Below, in pieces: positions 8,612-16,318 of a DNA stretch of 28,360 nucleotides; positions within the stretch are counted from its first letter, which is position 1, and the number at the start of each line of letters is the position of its first letter. The notes under the pieces are model-generated. The model did not search any database. It was not told the origin of the DNA and was given only the letters and a program-made list of their open reading frames with translations. A program made the position numbers and the translations under genes. The DNA is from ATZT02 sp038124905 (lineage in GTDB: Bacteria > Actinomycetota > Actinomycetes > S36-B12 > UBA5976): NCBI GenBank assembly GCA_038124905.1, contig JAYPCW010000012.1:1-28360 (forward strand), written 5' to 3'.

Positions 8612-8640
8612 TTTAAAAGCTTTTGAGTGCTTGTTATCGT

Positions 8641-8668
8641 TTGCGTGAATAGAATAACAGTCTAAATT
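8641..8668 (+). promoter_or_regulatory. Candidate promoter of the VanW-domain gene
   Basis: TTGCGT (8641-8646) and TAAATT (8663-8668) are separated by 16 bases, a plausible sigma-70-like pair. It would give a 5' leader of roughly 25-30 bases before the GTG at 8703. Confidence 0.35.
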
Positions 8669-8702
8669 TCTGGGGAGTAGTCGGTACTGAAATGGACACA
8701 AT

Positions 8703-10658
8703 GTGGCGATAGAGGGTGACAATGAGAGCCCCCATGAATTGGTGGACCCAGAGCCAAATCCCATCGACTTTGTGGAGGAGGGAGTTAACGCCGAGGCGGA
8801 GGAGGAAACTCAATTTTTTGAAAGCAGTAGCAGTGTCGATTACGATCCGATAGAAAAACTTGATTCATTAATTGAGCAAACTGCCGAGCACTATCTTGAT
8901 GAAGTTATCAAGCAAGTTAGTGTCACCCCACGTAGATCAACGATCAATCGGAAAATAATCTCACTTCTAACCACTTCTGCAACAATTGTAGGCCTAATAA
9001 TTTGTCTATATGGAATTTCTTATTCAATTTCACATTTACCCAATAACACTAAATTTCTGAGTATTGATATTTCTAATCTAACGCTTCAAGATGCTTTGCA
9101 AACAATTTCTGTGAATATAGATGATGAATTAAATAAAAATATAGTTATAGAGTCAAGTTCAGATAGTGTTGTTATTAATCCAGCAGAATTAGGCTTAACT
9201 CTAGATGTTGCAAACACTCTTAAGCAAACTCGATTAAATCCTTTTCAGAGCCTTTCCGCCTTGGTTCAAGGCTATGAAGTCACGCCAGTGATTAAATTAA
9301 ATGACGTGCTTATGAAAGCAAAGTTGACGCAATTAGCAGCTGGATCTGAAAAAAAACCACGTTTAGCAGACATAGATATCAAAGACGGACAAATTATAAC
9401 CTCACGCCAAGTAAACGGAAAAAAGGTTAATTGGGATAAAACTCAAGAAGCTATTGTAGCCAGCTGGCTAAGAGAAGAAAATCCTTTTGAAATAGTCTAC
9501 GACGCTGTTGAACCACAAATTACAGATAGTGACGTTCTAACATTAAGTTCGCAATTAGAGAATTACCTATCAGGGACAGTTATTGTCAGAAGTGATAATC
9601 GAACTGCAATATTTAGCCGTCGTGATATTGCTGAGGTAATTTATTTTGAAAAAAATCAAAGCAAAATTCAAATGCATTTCAATCAGCAATTAATTTGGAA
9701 TAAATTAATATCAAAACTGCCAGGCCTAGACAAGCCCATAAAAAATGCTGATTTAAAAATAATTGATGAAACTCCTGTGCTCACACCAGCTAATTTCTCT
9801 CTTAATATAGGATCTCGAGAATTTCAAGATTTATTCATTGCAGCGTTAACTGATTCAAAGACTCGCGAAATAGACTTAAACCCTTTTATCGTGCGCCCAA
9901 ATATTGAAACAGAGCAATTAGCGAACCTGCAAATAGTTGAGAAAGTCAGCGAATTTCGACAGAATTTCCCTCCAGCACAATATAGAACCGATAACGTATC
10001 AAATGCCGCAAAATTTATTGATGGCACAATTTTGATGCCTGGTGAAATTTATTCAATGAATCAAACAATTAAAGAACGAACTCGTGAGAATGGCTACGTG
10101 CCAGGTATCTATATAAACAATGGAAAGTTTGATGAGGGATTAGGTGGTGGTGTATCAATTATTACTACTGCAGTTTGGACTGCTGCTTTTTTTGCCGGTC
10201 TTGAGCCTATTGAACAGCGTGCGCACTCCATATATATCCCACGCTATCAAGAAGGTATTGAGGCAACAGTTCAATGGGGAAGTCTTGATCTTAAATTTAA
10301 AAATAACCTCGATAGTGCGATTCTAATTAAGAGCAAAGTAGATTTAGATGGAGTGACTATAACGATGTATGGGAAAAAGAAATTTGATCAAGTAGTAGCA
10401 AAAAAATCTAATCGATATAATGTAAAACCTTATAAAACTATTTATTCACAAGCTAAAAACTGTATTGATCAAGAGGGACAACCCGGGTTCGGCGTTACGG
10501 TTACGCGCGAAATGTTCAGAAATGGTTCTCTAGTCGCAAGTGATGAGTTTAAAACAAATTATCGTGTTGGTAACAACATAGTTTGCGGCGCAAAACCCGA
10601 TAACCTTAATGAGGATTTAGCCAACGAATCCTTAGAGCCTGTCAGTCTGCCCGAGTGA
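8703..10658 (+). CDS. Membrane-anchored VanW-domain protein with YoaR-like repeats
   Basis: The 651-residue protein has an acidic cytoplasmic N-terminus (1-75), one membrane segment (about 86-109) and a large extracytoplasmic part. The region from about 115 to 320 looks like the repeated PG_binding_4-type domains usually found ahead of VanW, and the VanW domain spans about 417-548 (FPPAQYRTDNVSNAAKFIDG, LMPGEIYSMNQTI, EGLGGGVSIITTAVWTAAFFAGL, AHSIYIPRY). Such proteins are taken to be envelope/peptidoglycan associated; their biochemical role is unsettled and the name does not imply vancomycin resistance. The start is GTG at 8703, since an in-frame stop closes the frame just upstream; its ribosome site is weak. 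The gene is visibly more AT-rich than its neighbours. Its 3' end overlaps cysS by 17 bases. Confidence 0.85.
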   Translation: MAIEGDNESPHELVDPEPNPIDFVEEGVNAEAEEETQFFESSSSVDYDPIEKLDSLIEQTAEHYLDEVIKQVSVTPRRSTINRKIISLLTTSATIVGLIICLYGISYSISHLPNNTKFLSIDISNLTLQDALQTISVNIDDELNKNIVIESSSDSVVINPAELGLTLDVANTLKQTRLNPFQSLSALVQGYEVTPVIKLNDVLMKAKLTQLAAGSEKKPRLADIDIKDGQIITSRQVNGKKVNWDKTQEAIVASWLREENPFEIVYDAVEPQITDSDVLTLSSQLENYLSGTVIVRSDNRTAIFSRRDIAEVIYFEKNQSKIQMHFNQQLIWNKLISKLPGLDKPIKNADLKIIDETPVLTPANFSLNIGSREFQDLFIAALTDSKTREIDLNPFIVRPNIETEQLANLQIVEKVSEFRQNFPPAQYRTDNVSNAAKFIDGTILMPGEIYSMNQTIKERTRENGYVPGIYINNGKFDEGLGGGVSIITTAVWTAAFFAGLEPIEQRAHSIYIPRYQEGIEATVQWGSLDLKFKNNLDSAILIKSKVDLDGVTITMYGKKKFDQVVAKKSNRYNVKPYKTIYSQAKNCIDQEGQPGFGVTVTREMFRNGSLVASDEFKTNYRVGNNIVCGAKPDNLNEDLANESLEPVSLPE

Positions 10659-12030
10659 GCCGTTGGCCGTCGGCAGTATCAATCGCCAAAATTCCTAGTA
10701 TTGCCAATTGATCTCGCAGGTCGTCGCTGCGTTTAAAATCTTTCTGACTGCGAGCTTCCTTACGTAATTCTGCTAATCTCAAAACTTCTGGGCTAAAGTC
10801 TTCATCCAGTTCATTTTTTTTGGAAAAATTAAGCCCTAGCCACTTATCTGCATCTTTAAAAATATTTAACTTCTCAAAGTCGCTGAGTTTATTTGATTTT
10901 TCAACTTCGCGAAGTAATAAAATTACATTTACTGTATCCAGATCATCTTCCATATAAGATTGGATTCTGTTGGTATGCTCATTGCTAATTGGGGTAGTCG
11001 AGCTTTTTTGCCATTCTGAAATCAGGCGGTACCAGCGTTTTAGCGTTTTATCTGCAGCTTTAAGAGAGTTCCAAGTCAAATCCATTTGCTGGCGATAGCG
11101 ATGTTCTAAAAAAACTAAGCGCAAACCTAAAGGATGAATTCCTTTCTCTATTAAATCTTCAACAAGCACAACATTTTGTGCGGACTTACTCATTTTGCGG
11201 CCCTCAAAAAGTAAGTGCTCAGCATGTACCCAGTGCTTTACTACTTCTTTGTCGCTCGCTGCATTACTTTGAGCTCTTTCGTCTTCGTGATGTGGAAACC
11301 TAAGGTCGATACCGCCGGTGTGAATATCAATTTCATCACCTAAGAAATTTAAACTCATGGCACTGCATTCAATGTGCCAGCCAGGAAACCCCTTGCCCCA
11401 GGGAGTGTCCCAAATTAATTGGGTTCGAGTTTTTGGTGCAATCTTCCAGAGCGCCCAGTCAGCGTGAAACTCTTTGTTGTCGTCAACTTCATTTTCAAAT
11501 TTGTGCCCTGGCTTTAAATCTGAAAGCCTGTTACCGCTAATGGCCCCATAGTCGGCAAATTTTCTAGCAGAAAAAAAGATGCTGCCGTCTTTACCTTGAT
11601 AAGCAAAGTTCTTTTCAAGTAATGCTTGTATTAGGTCAATCATTAAATCTATGGTTTCGCTTGCTTTTGGATATTTTGTAGCGGGCAAAATGTTCAGCCT
11701 TGCCAAATCTTTGTGAAATCGATCCTCATATTTTTTAGCAATGGCCAAGGCGGTCTGCTGCTCTTTTTCCGATTGCGCGAGCATTTTGTCTTCACTGCCG
11801 AGATCTGTGTCATCAACCATGTGACCTACATCGGTGATGTTTTGAATTAGTTTTACTTGCCAGCCCTTAGCCAGTGCGGTGCGATGAATCAAATCATTAA
11901 GTAGAAAGGTGCGCATATTTCCGACGTGAGCATCACGATAAACCGTGGGGCCACACGCATAAATTTTTAAGCTACCGCCACTACGAGATATCTCAACTTT
12001 TTTTCGTGCTTTTGTGTCATACAGATACAT
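10642..12030 (-). CDS. cysS: Cysteinyl-tRNA synthetase
   Basis: This class I synthetase charges tRNA-Cys with cysteine in the cytosol. Counting from the ATG at 12030 it has 462 residues. The signature CGPTVYRDAHVGN carries the HIGH-type motif (HVGN, 35-38) and KMSKS is at about 279-283. The zinc ligands are C26, C222 (GWHIECSAM), H247 and E251 (PHHEDE). The C-terminus ends in the typical IDTADG. It is full length, unlike the shorter mycothiol ligase MshC, whose signature also differs. The segment after the active site, NITDVGHMVDDTD, is unlike the NVTDIxDKI of standard bacterial and mycobacterial enzymes. A TTG at 12036 with AGGGA seven bases upstream is an alternative start. It lies nine bases after the GNAT gene, probably in one operon. 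Confidence 0.93.
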   Translation of the reverse strand: MYLYDTKARKKVEISRSGGSLKIYACGPTVYRDAHVGNMRTFLLNDLIHRTALAKGWQVKLIQNITDVGHMVDDTDLGSEDKMLAQSEKEQQTALAIAKKYEDRFHKDLARLNILPATKYPKASETIDLMIDLIQALLEKNFAYQGKDGSIFFSARKFADYGAISGNRLSDLKPGHKFENEVDDNKEFHADWALWKIAPKTRTQLIWDTPWGKGFPGWHIECSAMSLNFLGDEIDIHTGGIDLRFPHHEDERAQSNAASDKEVVKHWVHAEHLLFEGRKMSKSAQNVVLVEDLIEKGIHPLGLRLVFLEHRYRQQMDLTWNSLKAADKTLKRWYRLISEWQKSSTTPISNEHTNRIQSYMEDDLDTVNVILLLREVEKSNKLSDFEKLNIFKDADKWLGLNFSKKNELDEDFSPEVLRLAELRKEARSQKDFKRSDDLRDQLAILGILAIDTADGQRLTRAD

Positions 12031-12039
12031 AAGCAAAGA

Positions 12040-12969
12040 CTAATCCCTATTTGGTGAATATGCCCAGTATTGATATTGATGATGTAATTGATAGCTGATT
12101 TTTTTATATAAACTCTGTGCTGCCTGATTAGTGCTTAAAACTTGTAGCCAGATGTGCTTCAATCCAAAATCAAACGCAATGCTTTCAACAGCGCTCATGA
12201 GAGCCTGGGCGATTGATTTACCGCGATGAGTCTCGGCTACAAACAAGTTAGTGACCAAAGCAAAATCTGCTGCTCCAGCAATTCGGGCAGTCGCAATAAT
12301 CTCGCCTTGATCTTTCAAGCTTAAAAAGCGAACCCAATCCCCGCTCTCTAGCGTGAATCGATCCACTCTTCGCTTTTCACCATTGTTTCGATTTACCGTA
12401 CGTAACCAATCGTCTTGCAATTCGCGCTCAATGATGAAATTAATTTTCTGTTTTTTAGGTGCAACTTGTTTATACAGAAAATCAATTAAGTAGGTTTTTT
12501 CAAAACCTGCCTGGGTAAGTTCTTCATCAAATAATCCAGGTGACGAAAGATGCACCAGCGGAGTTAAGTTACGTGCTTGATACCAAGCAATCAGCTCAGC
12601 TAGCGATTCAACAATTGATTTATTTGGTAACCCAACTAAAAGGCAGGAATTCACGCGAGATGTTCCACCACCAGTCGCTTGCAAGACCCAGTCGCCTAAA
12701 TTTTGGGTTTCACTTGCCTTCCAAACACTTAAGGCCTTGGTTTGAACCCACGCCGCAGAAACTTCTGGGCTGATTACTTTGGCGGCAATAACACTTTTGA
12801 AAGGGACTTTTTTAATTTCTTGGGTTTTGGTCTCAACTAAGAATTCGCCATTTTGCCAGTCAACCAAGGCACCCAGGGCATCTGTGGGAGTTTGGGCTAC
12901 TAGATGACGAATCGATACTTTTCGGCCTACGTCAGCAGGAGTTACGAAAATTCGGCCAAGTGCGGGCAT
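12040..12969 (-). CDS. GNAT acetyltransferase, Rv0428c-like
   Basis: The 309-residue protein has an N-terminal SH3-like region (about 1-65: GRIFVTPADVGRKVSIRHLV...DALGALVDW), a middle region containing LGDWVLQATGGGTSRVNSCL, and a C-terminal GNAT domain from about residue 200. LFVAETHRGKSIAQALM matches acetyl-CoA binding motif A, and QVLSTNQAAQSLYKKISYQ is the usual C-terminal helix and strand. This architecture is that of the actinobacterial Rv0428c group. In motif A a Ser (RGKSIA) replaces the usual Gly, which may be tolerated. The substrate is unknown. It lies upstream of cysS on the same strand and is divergent from fdxA. There is no clear Shine-Dalgarno sequence at the ATG. Confidence 0.82.
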   Translation of the reverse strand: MPALGRIFVTPADVGRKVSIRHLVAQTPTDALGALVDWQNGEFLVETKTQEIKKVPFKSVIAAKVISPEVSAAWVQTKALSVWKASETQNLGDWVLQATGGGTSRVNSCLLVGLPNKSIVESLAELIAWYQARNLTPLVHLSSPGLFDEELTQAGFEKTYLIDFLYKQVAPKKQKINFIIERELQDDWLRTVNRNNGEKRRVDRFTLESGDWVRFLSLKDQGEIIATARIAGAADFALVTNLFVAETHRGKSIAQALMSAVESIAFDFGLKHIWLQVLSTNQAAQSLYKKISYQLHHQYQYWAYSPNRD

Positions 12970-12989
12970 AAGAAGAGAAATCTTTCGGG

Positions 12990-13032
12990 TTGGACTACGC
13001 TTTCAAGCAGATCTTAATTACCTACCCAGGAG
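12990..13032 (+). promoter_or_regulatory. Candidate promoter and ribosome site of fdxA
   Basis: TTGGAC (12990-12995) and CTTAAT (13013-13018) are 17 bases apart, a weak but correctly spaced sigma-70-like pair. A clear CAGGAG ribosome site (13027-13032) lies seven bases before the GTG at 13040 and fixes that start. The promoter call is tentative; the ribosome site is firm. Confidence 0.4.
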
Positions 13033-13039
13033 TAAATCG

Positions 13040-13363
13040 GTGACCTACGTAATTAGTGAACCTTGCGTTGACGTAAAAGACAAGTCTTGTATTGAAGAGT
13101 GCCCAGTTGACTGTATTTATGAGGGCGAGCGCATGCTTTACATTCACCCTGATGAATGTGTGGATTGCGGTGCTTGTGAACCGGTTTGCCCAGTTGAAGC
13201 GATCTATTACGAGGATGATGTACCGGAACAATATTTGGATTACACCCAAGCTAACGCAGCATTTTTTACTGAATTAGGTTCACCAGGTGGCGCTGCCAAG
13301 GTTGGCTTGGTTGCTAATGATGTTCCGATGGTTAAAGGCTTGCCAGCAAAAGGTGGAGAGTAG
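13040..13363 (+). CDS. fdxA: 7Fe ferredoxin (3Fe-4S/4Fe-4S)
   Basis: This is a small cytosolic electron carrier of the Azotobacter FdI/mycobacterial FdxC type. By alignment to FdI numbering (offset by one), C9, C17 and C50 would hold the 3Fe-4S cluster, while C21, C40, C43 and C46 hold the 4Fe-4S cluster; C25 is the extra free Cys of the family. The motifs CIEECPVDCIYEG and CVDCGACEPVCPVEAIY are intact, and at 107 residues the length is normal. It starts with GTG behind CAGGAG. It heads the run fdxA-pheA-tyrA-dapC; adjacency of fdxC and dapC is also seen in M. tuberculosis (Rv1177-Rv1178). Its redox partners are unknown here. Confidence 0.96.
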   Translation: MTYVISEPCVDVKDKSCIEECPVDCIYEGERMLYIHPDECVDCGACEPVCPVEAIYYEDDVPEQYLDYTQANAAFFTELGSPGGAAKVGLVANDVPMVKGLPAKGGE

Positions 13364-13375
13364 CCTTACCTCGAA

Positions 13376-14323
13376 ATGTCTAATTCATCACTGGTTTATC
13401 TAGGACCTCCTGGCACCTTTACCCATGCAGCAATTGATTTAATGACCGTTCCGTGGAACGGTGAAATTAGTTACGAAAAAGAAGTCGCGGATGTAGTTTT
13501 TGCTGTGGAAAGTGGGCAAGCGCAAGCTGGATTGGTTCCATTAGAAAATTCAGTAGAAGGTGATGTTGCTAGCACTTTAGATGAATTGATATTTAGAGCT
13601 GCGCAATGTTTTATCAATGAAGAAATCGTGGTACCAGTTAGTTTTGTTTTAGCGGTTCCCGCTTCAACGAAATCCGCACCAGTAACCAAAGTTCTAACTC
13701 ATCCCCACGCTGCCGCCCAATGCAAAGAATACTTACGAAATAACAACATTGAGGTTGAATACACCGCTTCCACTGCAGATGCCTGCAAGATTGTGGCAGA
13801 GCGAAAAGAAGCGGGTCTAGGCGCTATTGCTGCGGCAAAAGGTGCAGATACTTTTGGTTTATATGTAAAGCAAACCCGAATTGAAGATTACTCAGGCGGT
13901 AAAACCCGGATGGCACTGATTTCTAGAAAGTTGTCATCACCAACCGGTCACGATAAAACTTCGATTGTGGTTACTCCGGTTGCCGATCGAAACGGATTGT
14001 TAGCAGATATTTTGGCCTGTTTTGCTAAGCGAGATATTGGTTTAACTTCAATTAGTTCAAGGCCACTAAAAACAAGATTAGGTGAGTACGCCTTTTTAAT
14101 TTCTGCACGTGGACATATCGGGGATCCAACTTTAAAAGCGGCAATTGGCGACGTAGGAGCTCTGGGTGCAGCAATTAAGGTTTTAGGAAGTTTCCCAATA
14201 AACCCCGAAATTTCATCGGCGCGCTTAGGTGAATCGTTACCTCCGGGGAGCGTTACCTCAGACGTTTTAAATGAGTGGGTAACTAGATTAGTTAAAGATT
14301 CGACTAGCGAAACCCCCAGATAA
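13376..14323 (+). CDS. pheA: Prephenate dehydratase
   Basis: The enzyme converts prephenate to phenylpyruvate, the step that commits the pathway to phenylalanine. The N-terminus VYLGPPGTFTHAA, VPLENSVEGDV (54-64) and the catalytic GGKTRMAL (174-181; usually TRF) define the dehydratase domain. An ACT regulatory domain follows at about 195-275 (SIVVTPVADRNGLLADIL), indicating feedback control by phenylalanine. The ligand-binding motif usually written ESRP is SSRP here (227-230). There is no fused chorismate mutase, as usual for actinobacteria. It lies 12 bases after fdxA and 16 before tyrA, clearly in one operon. Confidence 0.95.
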   Translation: MSNSSLVYLGPPGTFTHAAIDLMTVPWNGEISYEKEVADVVFAVESGQAQAGLVPLENSVEGDVASTLDELIFRAAQCFINEEIVVPVSFVLAVPASTKSAPVTKVLTHPHAAAQCKEYLRNNNIEVEYTASTADACKIVAERKEAGLGAIAAAKGADTFGLYVKQTRIEDYSGGKTRMALISRKLSSPTGHDKTSIVVTPVADRNGLLADILACFAKRDIGLTSISSRPLKTRLGEYAFLISARGHIGDPTLKAAIGDVGALGAAIKVLGSFPINPEISSARLGESLPPGSVTSDVLNEWVTRLVKDSTSETPR

Positions 14324-14339
14324 TTTCTAGGCGCTAAGA

Positions 14340-15308
14340 ATGCATATCGGAATTATTGGACTTGGTTTAATTGGCGGTTCACTCTTAAAAAAGCTTCACT
14401 CTCAATCCGACATTTTGGGTTATGACATAGATGAACAGGTACGAGCAAAAGTAAAACAAGCTGGCTTTCGGGTGCGAAACGACTTAGATGAGTTAATGCA
14501 CAATTGCGAAATTTTGGTTTTAGCAACGGGTACCAACGCCGCTCCAGAAGTTTTAAAAGAAATTTCTAAGGCTAGTTACTCAGGATTGGTCAGTGATGTG
14601 GGATCAACTAAGGCTTCAATGCATGAATTGGTAGATGAAAAGTTAAATTTTGTGGGTGGACACCCAATGGCTGGGTCTCATCTGGCTGGCTGGGATGCGG
14701 CAACTCCTGAAATTTTTAATCAGGCACCTTGGGCATTAACTCTAGATCGAGTAACTGACGAAAAAAAGCTAGCTGAATTAATAAAATTTATTCTGAAAAC
14801 TGGCGCAAGAGTGGTGCCTACTTTTGCTAAAGAGCATGACGCAGCAGTTTTAATTTCTAGCCATCTTTCGCATTTGGTTTCTGCAAGCTACGGAATTACT
14901 GCAAGCAAAGCAGCTAATGCAAAACTTATCGAAGCGCTAGTTGGTGGGTCTTATCGAGATTTAACGCGGATTACCCTTTCACCTAGTGATCGCACTGCAG
15001 AAATTATTTGGCCAAATCGAACTGACTTAGTTAACGCGATAGACGACTTAGTTAGTAATTTACAAAACTTAAAAAAATCTCTAAAAGCAGAAAATCCAGA
15101 AAATCTTATAAAACAGTTAAATCTTGCTGGTACCTCACGAACTTCAGTTGAAGAGCTTGAGGGAAAAATTAAAAAGCAAGAAATACAAGAAATTAGCGTA
15201 CCTGCGGGCAATTTGATTGAGCAGCTAAAAAAGTTGACTACAGATGCGGTTCGCATTATTAGCTTCAAGAATCAAAATAGTAATTATGAAATTAAATTTG
15301 TTAAATGA
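14340..15308 (+). CDS. tyrA: Prephenate dehydrogenase
   Basis: TyrA oxidatively decarboxylates prephenate to 4-hydroxyphenylpyruvate for tyrosine synthesis. The Rossmann motif GLGLIGGS is at residues 7-14, followed by an acidic residue in GYDID. DVGSTKASMHEL, VGGHPMAGSHLAGWDAA and the conserved His region LISSHLSHLVSA are all in place. The 322-residue length is normal; the last 60 or so residues form a helical tail and I do not see a clear ACT domain. Cofactor preference (NAD or NADP) and arogenate use cannot be decided by eye. Its stop overlaps the start of the aminotransferase gene (ATGA), implying coupling. Confidence 0.94.
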   Translation: MHIGIIGLGLIGGSLLKKLHSQSDILGYDIDEQVRAKVKQAGFRVRNDLDELMHNCEILVLATGTNAAPEVLKEISKASYSGLVSDVGSTKASMHELVDEKLNFVGGHPMAGSHLAGWDAATPEIFNQAPWALTLDRVTDEKKLAELIKFILKTGARVVPTFAKEHDAAVLISSHLSHLVSASYGITASKAANAKLIEALVGGSYRDLTRITLSPSDRTAEIIWPNRTDLVNAIDDLVSNLQNLKKSLKAENPENLIKQLNLAGTSRTSVEELEGKIKKQEIQEISVPAGNLIEQLKKLTTDAVRIISFKNQNSNYEIKFVK

Positions 15309-16318
15309 AAGAAATAGATCTTTCAATCGGCGCGCCGAAAGAACCAGTTAGCCAAGAAGTAAAAGCTGCATTAACTGCTGCAGATTGGCAGGTGGGCTAC
15401 CCACTAGCTGCGGGGAGTGAAATTTTCAAAACTGCGGTAGTTAATTGGGCTAAACAAGCATTAGCGCTCGATATTTCTTTTGAGCAAGTAATGCCTGTGG
15501 CAGGAGCCAAAGAATTTGTTGGAACATTAGCTTGGGTTTTAGGTTTAACTCGCAATTCAACGATTGCCATACCCAATTTGAGTTACCCAACTTATCAAGA
15601 TGGAGCTGAGCAAATCGGCGCCAAGATCTTGCGCTATGAAACTGCAGAACAATTGGCACAAGCTGAAAAGATCGATTTACTTTGGATAAATTCCCCCAAT
15701 AATCCCACGGGTGAAATTTTGCAAGCAGCACAATTGATTGCACTTTTGGAGGTGGCTCAAAATAAGAATGCAGTTGTAGTTAGTGACGAAACTTATCTAG
15801 AAACTGCAATTGATTCAGTTGCTCCAAGCGCTTTTGCAATTGCGCAAAACCAAGGGCTAAAAAATGTTTTGGGGCTTTACTCGCTTTCTAAAAGAAATTC
15901 GCTAGCTGCCTTTCGAGTTGGCTATACCCTCGGCTCAATTGAGCTAATTGATCGATTGATTTCAGTGCGCCGAAAATTGGGTCTTTTAGCTAATTCACCA
16001 GCTACTCAAGTTGCCAGCAATTTATTGGCAGACTTTAGTTATCCAAAGAAAATTAGAGAGCAATTTTTAAAGCGCCGTGAAGTTTTATTGCCAGCTTTGA
16101 CCAGTAAAGGTTTTACTAATTATGCGCCGGGTGGAATGTTTCTTTGGTTATCAAATGGTAAAAGCGGCAAGCAGGTAGTAGAACGCTTTTTAGCCTTGGG
16201 AATAAAAGTGGCCCCGGGAATTTTGTATGGCCCCAGCGGAGAAAATTTTGTAAGAATCTCATTAACGCTTACCGAGAGCGAAGCCGAAGAAGTTGCTTTA
16301 CGCTTAAAGGATTTTTAA
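15305..16318 (+). CDS. dapC: Class I/II aminotransferase, probable succinyl-DAP aminotransferase DapC
   Basis: This PLP-dependent fold-type I aminotransferase has SPNNPTG at residues 130-136, the conserved Asp in SDETYLE (161) and the PLP lysine K196 in YSLSKRNSLAAFRVGY. DapC transfers an amino group from glutamate to N-succinyl-2-amino-6-oxopimelate in lysine/peptidoglycan precursor synthesis. Support comes from neighbours: dapD lies immediately opposite and dapE follows, and M. tuberculosis dapC (Rv1178) sits beside fdxC. At 337 residues it is a little short for the family. Because it is coupled to tyrA, an aromatic aminotransferase role, or both, is a real alternative. Its end overlaps dapD by four bases. 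Confidence 0.85.
   Translation: MKEIDLSIGAPKEPVSQEVKAALTAADWQVGYPLAAGSEIFKTAVVNWAKQALALDISFEQVMPVAGAKEFVGTLAWVLGLTRNSTIAIPNLSYPTYQDGAEQIGAKILRYETAEQLAQAEKIDLLWINSPNNPTGEILQAAQLIALLEVAQNKNAVVVSDETYLETAIDSVAPSAFAIAQNQGLKNVLGLYSLSKRNSLAAFRVGYTLGSIELIDRLISVRRKLGLLANSPATQVASNLLADFSYPKKIREQFLKRREVLLPALTSKGFTNYAPGGMFLWLSNGKSGKQVVERFLALGIKVAPGILYGPSGENFVRISLTLTESEAEEVALRLKDF

Noticed and set aside
8703..10658. Vancomycin resistance determinant
   Set aside because: Only the VanW domain is present; no VanA/B ligase, VanH, VanX or VanRS is nearby.
10642..12030. The CysRS-like gene as MshC, given mshB nearby
   Set aside because: It is full length, keeps the C-terminal anticodon-binding region ending in IDTADG, and has CGPTVY rather than the MshC-type signature, so it is a tRNA synthetase.
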